Positions 32,919 through 41,489 of a DNA stretch of 64,000 nt are shown here, one piece after another. The notes beneath the pieces are model-generated. The model did no database searches. It was not told the origin of the DNA and saw nothing but the letters and a program-made list of their open reading frames with translations. Made by a program: the position numbers and the translations under genes. How positions within the stretch are numbered: position 1 is the first letter of the stretch; every line of letters begins with the position of its first letter. The stretch is from UBA3951 sp050952125 (lineage in GTDB: Bacteria > Bacillota > Sulfobacillia > Fermentithermobacillales > Fermentithermobacillaceae): contig JBMNKK010000004.1 in assembly GCA_050952125.1 (NCBI GenBank), positions 496,001-560,000 on the forward strand, in the 5' to 3' direction.

Positions 32919-33329
32919 GTGGCAGACGCAGTACAGCCTCAGAACCCCCGTAGCGATCTTTCATTTGTAGATGCGGCCTACGGGATTTTGAAAGACCGCA
33001 AGGAACCGATGAAATACAAAGACCTGGTCAACGAGGTTCTAGCACAGAAAAACCTGAAGCCGGGTCAGTCTCTCTCAAGGCTCATGGCGAAAGCCCACAC
33101 CGAGATCAGTCTCGATACCAGGTTTTTGAACAGGGGCAGCGGCATGTGCGGCCTAAGGGAGTGGACGGTGAAACCTCCGTCGTACAAAGTGGTTGAAGTG
33201 TCGTCCGCCGACCGCCCGAAACCGGGTGAGCGGCTCCGACGAGAACTGGTGGTCATCGACGAAGACTACCAAGAAGAAACAACAGATGAAGAACCGGTAG
33301 GGGAGCCCGAAGAACCAGAGATGGGGTAG
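32919..33329 (+). CDS. rpoE: RNA polymerase delta subunit
   Basis: About 136 residues. The N-terminal HARE-HTH domain has FVDAAYGILKDR and TRFLNRGSGMCGLREW. The C-terminal tail is strongly acidic (DEDYQEETTDEEPVGEPEEPE), as in the Firmicutes delta subunit that speeds RNA polymerase recycling and promoter selectivity. The frame reaches back to 32847; GTG 32919 with AGGGGG at 32905-32910 is the most likely start, but GTG 32865 cannot be excluded. It is directly followed by pyrG, as in B. subtilis. Confidence 0.85.
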   Translation: MADAVQPQNPRSDLSFVDAAYGILKDRKEPMKYKDLVNEVLAQKNLKPGQSLSRLMAKAHTEISLDTRFLNRGSGMCGLREWTVKPPSYKVVEVSSADRPKPGERLRRELVVIDEDYQEETTDEEPVGEPEEPEMG

Positions 33330-33346
33330 GGCTCCCTCCCCTTTTT
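33300..33346 (+). terminator. Terminator or attenuator between rpoE and pyrG
   Basis: GGGAGCCC (33301-33308) pairs with GGGCTCCC (33329-33336). An alternative hairpin, GGGG-T-AGG with CCT-CCCC (33323-33341), ends right at TTTTT (33342-33346). The two structures share bases and exclude each other. pyrG starts 16 bases later and has no room for its own promoter after the hairpin. Confidence 0.55.
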
Positions 33347-33361
33347 AGGAGGTAGCGTTTC

Positions 33362-34972
33362 ATGCCCAAGTTTATCTTTGTTACTGGAGGAGTCGTATCA
33401 GGCCTCGGAAAGGGGATCACCGCGGCTTCCATCGGCACCCTCATGAAAGCCAGAGGGTACTCGGTCAGCATCATCAAACTTGACCCTTACGTGAATGTCG
33501 ACGCCGGCACAATGAGCCCTCTCCAGCACGGCGAGGTATTTGTTACTAACGACGGTGCAGAAACCGACCTCGACCTAGGTCATTATGAAAGGTTCATCGA
33601 CCGACCGCTGTCAGCGGCCAACAATGTTACCACGGGTCAGGTCTACAAGTCGGTCATTGAGAAGGAGAGAAGGGGAGATTTCCTGGGCTCGACAGTCCAG
33701 GTGATCCCTCACATAACGAATGAGATAAAAGAGAGAATCAGGAAAGTAGCGAAGGAATCCAAGGCAGACCTCATCGTTGTCGAGATCGGCGGCACGGTGG
33801 GCGACATTGAAGGCCTTCCATTTCTCGAGGCCATACGGCAGATAAGGTTTGAAGTCGGGCGGCAGGACACGTTGTATGTTCACGTGACGCTTATTCCTTA
33901 TCTTCCGGCCAGCGGGGAGCAGAAGAGCAAGCCCACCCAGCATAGCGTAGCCGAGTTGCGGTCCATCGGCATTTCGCCCGACATCATCATCTGCAGGTCG
34001 AGCATGCCTCTTTCGGTCGAGATGCGCGAGAAAATAGCCCTGTTCTGCAGCGTTGAGAGGAACGCCGTGGTAGAGAACATCGATTCCCGCAGCATTTACG
34101 AAGTACCGGTTATGTTGGAGCGTGAAGGCCTGGGAACCATTATTGAGGACAAGCTTGATATGCCTCACAAGACCCCCGATCTTACCGACTGGCACGCGAT
34201 ATCCGCAAAGCTGGCATCTCCCAAGAAAGAGTGCAAGATCGCGGTTGTCGGAAAGTATATCGCCCTGCGCGACGCTTATAAGAGCGTTGTGGAGGCCCTG
34301 AACCACGGCGGGCTGGCCAATGACGCGAGGATAGACATCAAGTGGGTAGACGCCGTTCAGCTGGACGACGCATCGGATGACCAAGTGAACGAGGTTCTCA
34401 AGGATGCCGACGGGATTCTGGTTCCGGGCGGCTTCGGCCACAGGGGAATCCACGGCAAGGTGAAATCGGTTCGATATGCCAGAGTGAACAAGGTGCCGTT
34501 CTTTGGGATTTGCCTGGGGCTGCAGTGCGCCGTCATCGAAGTGGCCAGAGACGCCCTCGGCTACAAGGAGGCAAACTCCACAGAGTTTGATCCCGACACC
34601 CCCCATCCCGTCATTGACCTTATGCCTGAGCAGAAGGATGTAGAGGACATGGGCGGCACCATGCGGCTGGGGCTCTATCAGTGCGAGCTCCGCGAAGGGT
34701 CTCTCGCCAGAAGAGCTTATGCCGCTGAAACGATCGAAGAGAGGCACCGCCACAGGTTTGAGGTGAACCCGCGATACGTTCAGGAACTTGCTGGAGCAGG
34801 GCTTGAACCGGTAGGAATTTGGCCGGCGAGGGGCCTCGTTGAGGTCATGGAGTTGAAAGACCACCCGTGGTTCCTAGGCTGCCAGTTCCACCCTGAACTT
34901 CTGTCCCGGCCGTATCGACCCCACCCCCTTTTCACGGACTTTATTCGGGCGGCGGTCAACCGGCGCGGGTAA
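33362..34972 (+). CDS. pyrG: CTP synthase
   Basis: 536 residues, aminates UTP to CTP with glutamine and ATP. The synthase domain opens with FVTGGVVSGLGKGITAASIG at residues 5-24. The glutaminase domain has its nucleophile Cys in FFGICLGLQCAV and His-Glu in CQFHPE. Full length. Start ATG 33362 with TAGGAGGT upstream. It is probably transcribed with rpoE through the hairpin at 33300-33346, which may set its level in response to CTP; that is inference. Confidence 0.97.
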   Translation: MPKFIFVTGGVVSGLGKGITAASIGTLMKARGYSVSIIKLDPYVNVDAGTMSPLQHGEVFVTNDGAETDLDLGHYERFIDRPLSAANNVTTGQVYKSVIEKERRGDFLGSTVQVIPHITNEIKERIRKVAKESKADLIVVEIGGTVGDIEGLPFLEAIRQIRFEVGRQDTLYVHVTLIPYLPASGEQKSKPTQHSVAELRSIGISPDIIICRSSMPLSVEMREKIALFCSVERNAVVENIDSRSIYEVPVMLEREGLGTIIEDKLDMPHKTPDLTDWHAISAKLASPKKECKIAVVGKYIALRDAYKSVVEALNHGGLANDARIDIKWVDAVQLDDASDDQVNEVLKDADGILVPGGFGHRGIHGKVKSVRYARVNKVPFFGICLGLQCAVIEVARDALGYKEANSTEFDPDTPHPVIDLMPEQKDVEDMGGTMRLGLYQCELREGSLARRAYAAETIEERHRHRFEVNPRYVQELAGAGLEPVGIWPARGLVEVMELKDHPWFLGCQFHPELLSRPYRPHPLFTDFIRAAVNRRG

Positions 34973-35017
34973 TGTGGTAGGATATTCTCATTAATTGAAC
35001 TTATGGAGTGACTGCCG

Positions 35018-36448
35018 ATGAATTCCATGACCGAAAGCACCATGAAAAGACGTGTCGGCATAACCGACACCACTCTTAGGGATGGGCACCAGTCTCTCTT
35101 GGCTACAAGGATGAAGACAGAGGACATGCTTCCCATTATTGAAAAGATGGACGCCGCCGGATTCCACTCCGTTGAGGTTTGGGGAGGCGCTACCTTCGAT
35201 AGCGCGATGCGCTTTCTCAATGAGGACCCTTGGGAGAGGCTCGTGGCACTCAAGAAAGCGTTCAAGAACACCCCTCTCCAGATGCTGCTTCGCGGCCAGA
35301 ACCTTGTCGGATATAAGCACTATCCGGACGACGTGGTTGAAGCTTTTGTGAAGGCTGCGATCAGAAACGGCATCTCCATCATGAGGATATTCGATGCGGT
35401 GAACGACTCCCGCAATATGGCGAAAGCCATTGAGGTATCTAAAGGTGAAGGCGCCCACGTGCAGGCTACGGTCTGCTACACCATCAGCCCTGTCCACGAC
35501 CTCAAACACTACGTGTCGGTCGCTCAAGAGCTGAAGCGCATGGGAGCCGACTCGTTGTGCCTCAAAGACATGGCAGGTATTCTGTCGCCTAAGAACGCCT
35601 ACGACATCGTGAAGAAGTGGAAGGACGAAATTGGACTCCCGGTTCAGGTGCACACGCACTATACCTCAGGTATGGGTTCAATGGCTTATCTGAAGGCAAT
35701 TGAGGCGGGCGCCGACGTCGTGGACTGCGCCATATCGACCATGGCACTCTCTACTTCGCAGCCGCCTGTTGAATCGATAGTCGCCGCGTTGCAGGGCACT
35801 TCATACGACACCGGGTTAGATCTCGAGCTTCTATCCGAGATATCCAACTACTTCCACGAGGTGCGGGGACACTACGGCCAGTTTGACAAGGCTTCGTCGA
35901 CGCCCGACGCGAACGTGCTCCGCTATCAGATACCCGGCGGCATGATCTCCAACTTTATCTCTCAGCTTCGCGAGCAGGGTCAGATAGATAAGCTCCCTGC
36001 GGTGTTTGAAGAGGTCCCCCGGGTGAAAGCGGATATGGGCCATCCTCCGCTCGTCACTCCCACGAGCCAGATAGTTGGCACTCAGGCTGTTTTCAATGTC
36101 CTACTGGGCGAAAGATACAAAATAGCTACCAACGAGGTTAAGGACTACTTCCGCGGACTTTACGGCAGGCCGCCCGCGCCCGTCAACCCTGAAATACAGA
36201 AGAAGGTCATCGGTGATGAGGAGCCAATTAAAGACAGACCTGCCGATCACATCGAGCCCGGATTGAAACAGGCCAAGGAAGAGCTGGGCGCCCTATATAC
36301 AAAGGAAGAGGATGTCCTCTCTTACGCTCTGTTCCCGCCGCAGGCCAAGAAGTTCCTCGAGGAGAGGTTGGCAAGGCGGACCGGAGTGGACTACAACATG
36401 CTTGAGCAGTCTAAGAAAGATCATCCTGCGGGATACATGCCGGTATAG
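35018..36448 (+). CDS. Carboxyltransferase subunit (oxaloacetate decarboxylase alpha / pyruvate carboxylase B type)
   Basis: 476 residues. The N-terminal HMGL-like barrel has ITDTTLRDGHQSLLATRM (residues 14-31) and the metal and biotin site with LCLKDMAG (the Lys that is carboxylated by biotin) and HTHYTSGMG. A conserved carboxylase domain ends near residue 440. There is no biotinyl domain and no MKM motif at the end, so a separate biotin carrier is needed; none is in the window. It could be oxaloacetate decarboxylase alpha, methylmalonyl-CoA carboxyltransferase 5S, or pyruvate carboxylase subunit B. ATG 35018 with GGAG at 35005-35008. Confidence 0.85.
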   Translation: MNSMTESTMKRRVGITDTTLRDGHQSLLATRMKTEDMLPIIEKMDAAGFHSVEVWGGATFDSAMRFLNEDPWERLVALKKAFKNTPLQMLLRGQNLVGYKHYPDDVVEAFVKAAIRNGISIMRIFDAVNDSRNMAKAIEVSKGEGAHVQATVCYTISPVHDLKHYVSVAQELKRMGADSLCLKDMAGILSPKNAYDIVKKWKDEIGLPVQVHTHYTSGMGSMAYLKAIEAGADVVDCAISTMALSTSQPPVESIVAALQGTSYDTGLDLELLSEISNYFHEVRGHYGQFDKASSTPDANVLRYQIPGGMISNFISQLREQGQIDKLPAVFEEVPRVKADMGHPPLVTPTSQIVGTQAVFNVLLGERYKIATNEVKDYFRGLYGRPPAPVNPEIQKKVIGDEEPIKDRPADHIEPGLKQAKEELGALYTKEEDVLSYALFPPQAKKFLEERLARRTGVDYNMLEQSKKDHPAGYMPV

Positions 36449-36480
36449 CCGGAACAAATAAGGAAGAGAGCTGTTGGGTG

Positions 36481-36526
36481 GGGGCGCCGGTTGGCCAGGT
36501 TGTTCGTAGGCTAAAGAGGGCGCCCC
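36481..36526 (+). repeat. GC-rich inverted repeat before phzF
   Basis: GGGGCGCC (36481-36488) and GGCGCCCC (36519-36526) are exact complements around a 30-base loop, followed by a second GC-rich stretch (GGGGGCTCCCCC near 36541-36552). No T-run follows. It fills the 135-base gap between two genes; it could be a terminator without U-tract or a leader structure. Confidence 0.45.
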
Positions 36527-36583
36527 TCCGTAATGAGGGCGGGGGCTCCCCCAATAGAGGTACTGCAGCGGAGGTAATACATA

Positions 36584-37519
36584 ATGAAGACAGTTGACAT
36601 CTATCAGGTTGACGCCTTCACCGACGTTGTCTTTGGAGGGAACCCTGCAGGCGTAGTGCCTGATGCTTCAGGGCTGTCAGATGACACCATGCAGAAAATT
36701 GCTCGAGAAATGGCGCTCTCCGAAACTGCCTTCATTATAGATACGCGCGGTAAAGGAGAGGCGGATTTTGATGTCCGTTTCTTCACCCCCTTGGCTGAAG
36801 TCGACCTCTGCGGCCACGCTACCATCGGCAGTTTTTGGCTGTTGGCCGAACTGGGGATCATTCAGGCGCAGGAAGGCGAAGTGCGTGTCCACCAACTGAC
36901 CAAGGCCGGGAGACTCCCGGTCGATATCGAACTAGGCTGCGAAGGCGTTCCGTCCCGCGTTATGATGACCCAGAACTTGCCCGCCGTTGTGGCCCAGCCG
37001 AACCGCGAGGAGATCGCGGAGTTGGAGAAGATACTGGGTGCTCCTGAAGGGAGCATAACCGGGTTTGACAGGGCTGTTCCTCAGGTGGTATCCACAGGGT
37101 TGCCTGACCTTATAGCGCCCGTTACCTCCCGCGAGGCTCTCTTGTCTATGCGGCCCAACATGGCGGCGCTTACCGACTTCTGCAACAGCCGCAAGATTAT
37201 CAGCGTACACTGCTTTTCACTTGAGACTATTGACCCGGCAGCCACCGTACACTGCCGCGATTTTTCTCCCGCCGTCGGCGTGCCGGAGGAGTCTGCCACC
37301 GGCACAGCTTCAGGGGCCACCGGCGGGTACCTGGTCCTGAACGGGCTGGTTGAGGTGAAGGAGCCCGTGACGAAGATCGTTTGCGAGCAAGGCCACATCC
37401 TCAGGCGGCCATCAACTATCCACGTCGAAGTAACCACAGACTCGGGCCGCATAACCTGTGTCAGGGTGGGTGGAAGCGCGGCTACGGTCATTAGGGGAAC
37501 GATTGCCGTAGAGGGCTAG
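36584..37519 (+). CDS. PhzF-family isomerase/epimerase
   Basis: 311 residues with the double diaminopimelate-epimerase-like fold of PhzF. The N-terminus has VDAFTDVVFGGNPAGVV. The catalytic Glu is Glu47 in SETAF. DLCGHATIGSFW and TGTASGATGGYLVLN are conserved substrate-site segments. Members isomerise or epimerise various small acids and most have no known substrate; a phenazine role is not implied because no other phz gene is near. A possible link to amino acid metabolism cannot be judged from the sequence. Confidence 0.9.
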   Translation: MKTVDIYQVDAFTDVVFGGNPAGVVPDASGLSDDTMQKIAREMALSETAFIIDTRGKGEADFDVRFFTPLAEVDLCGHATIGSFWLLAELGIIQAQEGEVRVHQLTKAGRLPVDIELGCEGVPSRVMMTQNLPAVVAQPNREEIAELEKILGAPEGSITGFDRAVPQVVSTGLPDLIAPVTSREALLSMRPNMAALTDFCNSRKIISVHCFSLETIDPAATVHCRDFSPAVGVPEESATGTASGATGGYLVLNGLVEVKEPVTKIVCEQGHILRRPSTIHVEVTTDSGRITCVRVGGSAATVIRGTIAVEG

Positions 37520-37635
37520 GCCATAAGTGGCATAATATCCCGCCAAAAGGATTATCCATCATCAAGGAGAAAGATCCCCTTCGAAGGAACATACATGCAC
37601 GCTCATCGTCTAATTTCCATAAGAGGGTGAGACGA

Positions 37636-38280
37636 GTGAAAAGGAAGATCCTTGTCACCGGGTTCGAGCCTTTCGGAGGCGATGAGGTTAACCCCTCAGG
37701 CGACATCGCGAAATCGTTGGACGGGTTCGAGGTTGCCGGTCATAGAGTGGTTTCAGCGATTATGCCGGTGGAATGGGGCACGGTGCAGAGTCGCTTGGAG
37801 TCGCTGATAGACGAAGTTGAACCTGCAGTTGTCCTATCACTCGGGTTGTCTGCAGGCAGGGCCGAGATATCCGTGGAGAAAGTGGCGGTCAACTACACGT
37901 CCAAGTCCAAGGATAACGCGGGTGTCATTCCCGTAGGGCGGCCGATCATCCAGGGGGCGCCGGACGGCTATTTTGCCACCATCCCGGCAGAAGATGCGGT
38001 CGAGGCCATCGTGAAGGCTGGGATTCCCGCTCGCCTTTCGCTTTCGGCGGGCGCGTACCTCTGCAATTACGCCTTCTACTGCGCGTCTCATTTGGCCAAG
38101 CAGAGGGGCGGAGTGCCGAAGGTAGGTTTCATCCATATACCTGCCACGCCCGAGATGGCGGCGGGTAGGCCCAGAGGCGTGCCGTCGATGAGTATTGACC
38201 TCCAGAGGAGGGCTGTGCAAGAAGTATTGACAATATCGGCGACAGCATTCCAAAATGTGGGTACAAAAGAAGGAATTTAG
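37636..38280 (+). CDS. pcp: Pyroglutamyl peptidase I
   Basis: 214 residues, removes N-terminal pyroglutamate from peptides in the cytoplasm. Catalytic residues are Glu81 (ISVEKVAVNY), Cys143 (AYLCNY) and His167 (GFIHIP), matching Glu81, Cys144 and His168 of the Bacillus amyloliquefaciens enzyme. The opening GFEPFGGDEVNPS is the family signature. GTG 37636 with AGAGGGTGA upstream is preferred over GTG 37627. It fits a peptide-using organism. Confidence 0.93.
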   Translation: MKRKILVTGFEPFGGDEVNPSGDIAKSLDGFEVAGHRVVSAIMPVEWGTVQSRLESLIDEVEPAVVLSLGLSAGRAEISVEKVAVNYTSKSKDNAGVIPVGRPIIQGAPDGYFATIPAEDAVEAIVKAGIPARLSLSAGAYLCNYAFYCASHLAKQRGGVPKVGFIHIPATPEMAAGRPRGVPSMSIDLQRRAVQEVLTISATAFQNVGTKEGI

Positions 38281-38386
38281 TGCACTGCGACGAATACCTT
38301 CTGTCGCTAGGTTATGGTTGTACTATCTATTTGCGTTGCAGGCTGGTCAAAGGTAGATTTGCCTGCGGTTTCCTTGACAACATAGA

Positions 38387-38416
38387 TTGACCTCTGTTGG
38401 TGACGGGTGCTATAAT
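38387..38416 (+). promoter_or_regulatory. Strong sigma-A promoter of the S-layer gene
   Basis: TTGACC at 38387-38392, 18-base spacer, perfect TATAAT at 38411-38416. Another TTGACA lies at 38374-38379. The expected start near 38424 leaves about 330 nt of leader. Confidence 0.75.
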
Positions 38417-38423
38417 GCCCACT

Positions 38424-38753
38424 AGCCTGGATGGTTGTCCAAAAAAACCAGGTTAAGCATAGAAAAGTACCGGCAACCAACGGAAGACAATCGAAAAGGT
38501 CCCTACCCGGAAAGAAGCTCCCAAAGATCGATTTTATGCGGACTCCTTCTTCATACCAGAGACATGGGAGTCACCCTCTCACCAAACGTGAGGGAGGGTT
38601 ATCCGGGCAAGGTGGAAGGCTGTAAAGGAATTTTGGGAAGGGGGGATCCCGGGCAACCCGAGACCTAGCGCTTGTAGGAAACTTTAGTCAAGGCAGTTCA
38701 CCGGTTAAGTACTCTAGGGTACCGAAGACCGACAAAGGAGGATACAAGAGAGG
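38424..38753 (+). promoter_or_regulatory. Long structured 5' leader of the S-layer mRNA
   Basis: About 330 bases without a convincing gene. Several pairings are visible: CCTGG...CCAGG near 38427-38453; GACTCC (38541-38546) with GGAGTC (38567-38572); ACCCTCTCAC with GTGAG-GG-AGGGT (38573-38599); CCCGGA near 38506 with TCCGGG near 38602; and CGGG-CAA-CCCG (38650-38660). The ribosome-binding site AAAGGAGG is at 38734-38741. I tried to match it to known riboswitch classes and found none. It may stabilise the mRNA or control synthesis of this abundant protein. Bases 38281-38386 upstream hold only a weak inverted repeat (GCGAC/GTCGC at 38287-38307). Confidence 0.55.
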
Positions 38754-41315
38754 ATGTTAAAGAAGATTCTTGCTACTGCTCTTGCAGCAGCAATGATTCT
38801 CGGCCTCGCCAGCGTTGCGTTTGCGGCGTCGTTCACCGACACCGACGGCCACGCGAGAGAGCTCGCCATCGAGCAGCTCACCGGGCTTGGTCTGCTCAAC
38901 GGCTATGGCGACGGCACCTTCAAGCCTGACGCGACGATCACAAGAGCTGAAGTCTCGAAGATGATCGTTTACGCGATGGGTCTTAAGGATGCTGCCGACA
39001 TGCTGACCGGCGTTCCGGTCGGTTTCGCTGATGTCGAGTCCAACCACTGGGCAACCGGTTACATCAGCATTGCAGCCACCCAGGGGATCGTTAAGGGATA
39101 TCCCGACGGGACATTCCTCCCCCAGAACAACGTAACCTATGCCGAGATCCTCACCATGATTCTGAGGGCACTCGGATATGGACCGGCTCTCGACAACCTT
39201 ACCTGGCCCAACGCCTACATTGCTAAGGCTGCTGAGCTGAAGATCAACAAGGGTATCAGCTTCACCTCCAACAGCTTTGCGACCCGTGGCGACGTGGCCG
39301 GGCTTCTCGCCAATGCCCTCACCACCCCCAAGCTGGTTCAGGTGAGCTACGGCGATTCGGTTCGCTATGTTGTGAGCGGAACCGACAACACTGACAGAGT
39401 CACCTTGCTCAACGACATGGGCGCTGTGTCCATGGAGGGCTGGTTGGTTGTTTCACCCGACCTCTTCTCCTGGGATGATGGCGATCCCATCATTGTTGAC
39501 GAGGCAGTAGAGAACGAGAAGGACACCACTCCTGAAGCCGACAAGCCGTTCTATCTCGCTGATGGAACCGAGTGCAGCGGGCTTCTCGGACACTATGTCC
39601 GCGTGTGGCTCAACAACGACGAAGAGGTTTTCTTTGTAGAGGATCTCACTCCTGCAACCTCCGTCAAGACTGCTACTCGTTCTTCGGCAACCAAGGTTAA
39701 GTATGACGGCAAGACCAAGGACCTCTCAGGCGCTGGTTCTATTATGTTCCGCAACTGGGCGGATGCTGCTCCTGTCGACATCAAACTTGGCGACGAGATA
39801 ACCGTCATTCTCGATGAAAACAACGCTCCCAAGTACGTCATTGCCGTTAACTACAGGTGGGGTGTTGTCGACACCGTCAACGCCACCTACGAGAGGATCG
39901 TCTTTGACGGATTCTCCAACGAGGGAAGCATCACCCTTAGGGATTACGACATCACTTGGGTTGGAGCTGCCGAGTCGTTTGAGGATCTCGAAGAGGACGA
40001 CGTAGTCCAGTACATCAGGAACACTTCCGAAGAGAAGGCTATCCTGGTCGTAACCCGTAACTCCGTGACCGGTACTTTCGACAAGCTGACTGAGAACAGC
40101 AGCAACGTCCTTACCGCCTATATAGACGGAGTCGGTTACTCTGAGCCCAGGGTAGAGTCTGGTAACGAGTCGGTCGGTATCACTAACGACAAGATCGGCG
40201 ACGAAGTAACCATCCTTCTCAACAAGGACGGCAAGGTCGTCAAGATGACCACCGTTAGCTCTAGCGCCAGCGACGAGACCTACGCTGTCGTAGTGGCGAA
40301 GGACAATCCGAGCTCGTGGGGCACCATGGTCTACAAGCTCAAGCTGTTCCTCAGCGACGGTTCTGAGGCAGAGCTGCAGCTCGCCAGCACGGTTGATGAG
40401 ACCTTGGAGGATGGCACCTTCAATGACGATGCAGCCGCCTCGGCTGTCTATGGCAGTCTAATCGTAGGATCCGTTATCTCTTACGAGACGAACAGCTCCG
40501 GTAAGATCAAAGCACTCACTCACGAGATTGACTACGTCAACCCGACCGCTTTGGATCCGACCAACGATCACAGGGATAGGTTCGACATCGACGTCGACTA
40601 CGCCTTGATCGAGCGCGACGCCAACAACGGCGCCAACGTTAAGGTCTCTGCGGATACCATCGTGTTCGACATCACCGATCTGGATGATCCCGAAGTGATG
40701 GATGTCGAGGACCTGCTCGCAAACGACTGGATCACGGGCGGTGTAGCTTTCAGCTCAGGAAAGACCACTGTGATTGCTGTAACTTCCGGCAATCTGGCTG
40801 TTGACACTGCCGAGTACGCAATGGTCACCGGCAAGTACAGAGGTGTTTCCGGCAGCAGCTACGCCTGGTTCCTCGAGTTGCTCATTGATGACGTCGAGGT
40901 CGACTACGAGGTCGCTAGCGGCTTTGACGTAAGCGGCATTGTGGCCGAGGACGTCATCAAGTTCAGCCTGTCCGGTGGAAAGCTCGCCGCGGGTTCGGCT
41001 GAGCAGAGCCCGGTCTGGACTGTCGGCACCACGACCCTGGACACCGTCTATGACGAGTTCCGGATCACGGACATCGATCTTGACAACATGGTTGTCACGA
41101 TTGAGGGATTCAAGATCGCCGACGGTTCTACCATAGCCGGCACCGAGGTGTTCCTGCTAGTCGACAAGGACTCCTTGTTCTACGACATCACCGGCGACGA
41201 TCCCGTCTCGCTGACGTTCGAGGAGCTCGGGATTATGTCGAAGGTCGCTGTGTACTCTACCGGCACCTCGATCGAGGACACGGTTGCTGTACTAGTCGTC
41301 CTTCCGGAAGACTAA
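38754..41315 (+). CDS. S-layer protein with three SLH domains
   Basis: 853 residues. A clear signal peptide ends at AFA (residue 24). Three SLH repeats follow (about 25-80, 87-145 and 150-200), with NGYGDGTFKPDATITRAEV and GYPDGTFLPQNNVTYAE, which bind pyruvylated secondary cell-wall polymer. The remaining 650 residues are acidic, rich in Asp, Thr, Val and Ser, with beta-strand-like repeats and no known enzyme motif. Strong promoter, strong ribosome-binding site, long leader and terminator all indicate a highly expressed surface-layer protein. The SLH end is N-terminal, so the C-terminal region is exposed. Confidence 0.92.
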   Translation: MLKKILATALAAAMILGLASVAFAASFTDTDGHARELAIEQLTGLGLLNGYGDGTFKPDATITRAEVSKMIVYAMGLKDAADMLTGVPVGFADVESNHWATGYISIAATQGIVKGYPDGTFLPQNNVTYAEILTMILRALGYGPALDNLTWPNAYIAKAAELKINKGISFTSNSFATRGDVAGLLANALTTPKLVQVSYGDSVRYVVSGTDNTDRVTLLNDMGAVSMEGWLVVSPDLFSWDDGDPIIVDEAVENEKDTTPEADKPFYLADGTECSGLLGHYVRVWLNNDEEVFFVEDLTPATSVKTATRSSATKVKYDGKTKDLSGAGSIMFRNWADAAPVDIKLGDEITVILDENNAPKYVIAVNYRWGVVDTVNATYERIVFDGFSNEGSITLRDYDITWVGAAESFEDLEEDDVVQYIRNTSEEKAILVVTRNSVTGTFDKLTENSSNVLTAYIDGVGYSEPRVESGNESVGITNDKIGDEVTILLNKDGKVVKMTTVSSSASDETYAVVVAKDNPSSWGTMVYKLKLFLSDGSEAELQLASTVDETLEDGTFNDDAAASAVYGSLIVGSVISYETNSSGKIKALTHEIDYVNPTALDPTNDHRDRFDIDVDYALIERDANNGANVKVSADTIVFDITDLDDPEVMDVEDLLANDWITGGVAFSSGKTTVIAVTSGNLAVDTAEYAMVTGKYRGVSGSSYAWFLELLIDDVEVDYEVASGFDVSGIVAEDVIKFSLSGGKLAAGSAEQSPVWTVGTTTLDTVYDEFRITDIDLDNMVVTIEGFKIADGSTIAGTEVFLLVDKDSLFYDITGDDPVSLTFEELGIMSKVAVYSTGTSIEDTVAVLVVLPED

Positions 41316-41338
41316 GTAGATATCAGCATCGACTCTAG

Positions 41339-41368
41339 AAGGAGGCCCGAAAGGGCCTCCTTTCATTT
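41339..41368 (+). terminator. Intrinsic terminator of the S-layer gene
   Basis: AAGGAGGCCC (41339-41348), loop GAAA, GGGCCTCCTT (41353-41362), then TCATTT. Ten base pairs, very stable, 23 bases after the stop. Confidence 0.92.
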
Positions 41369-41433
41369 AGGGCGCAGGAAGCAGGGCTTTCCGAGTGGAA
41401 GAATTCTTGGAACACTTGCGAACGATATTGCGT

Positions 41434-41472
41434 CTCACCCAGTGAGCCGAAGTTTTTTCATGTTTGGGTGAG
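41434..41472 (+). repeat. Inverted repeat before the second SLH gene
   Basis: CTCACCCA (41434-41441) and TGGGTGAG (41465-41472), exact complements around 23 bases that contain TTTTTT. It ends just before the ribosome-binding site region AGGGGGCAG (41477-41485). It could be an operator or leader hairpin controlling the SLH-protease operon. Confidence 0.5.
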
Positions 41473-41489
41473 CATTAGGGGGCAGAGAT

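Noticed and set aside
33611..34864. Open frame of 417 codons on the minus strand opposite pyrG
   Set aside because: It is a mirror of the strong codon bias in pyrG. It has no recognisable motif and no ribosome-binding site that outweighs the intact CTP synthase.
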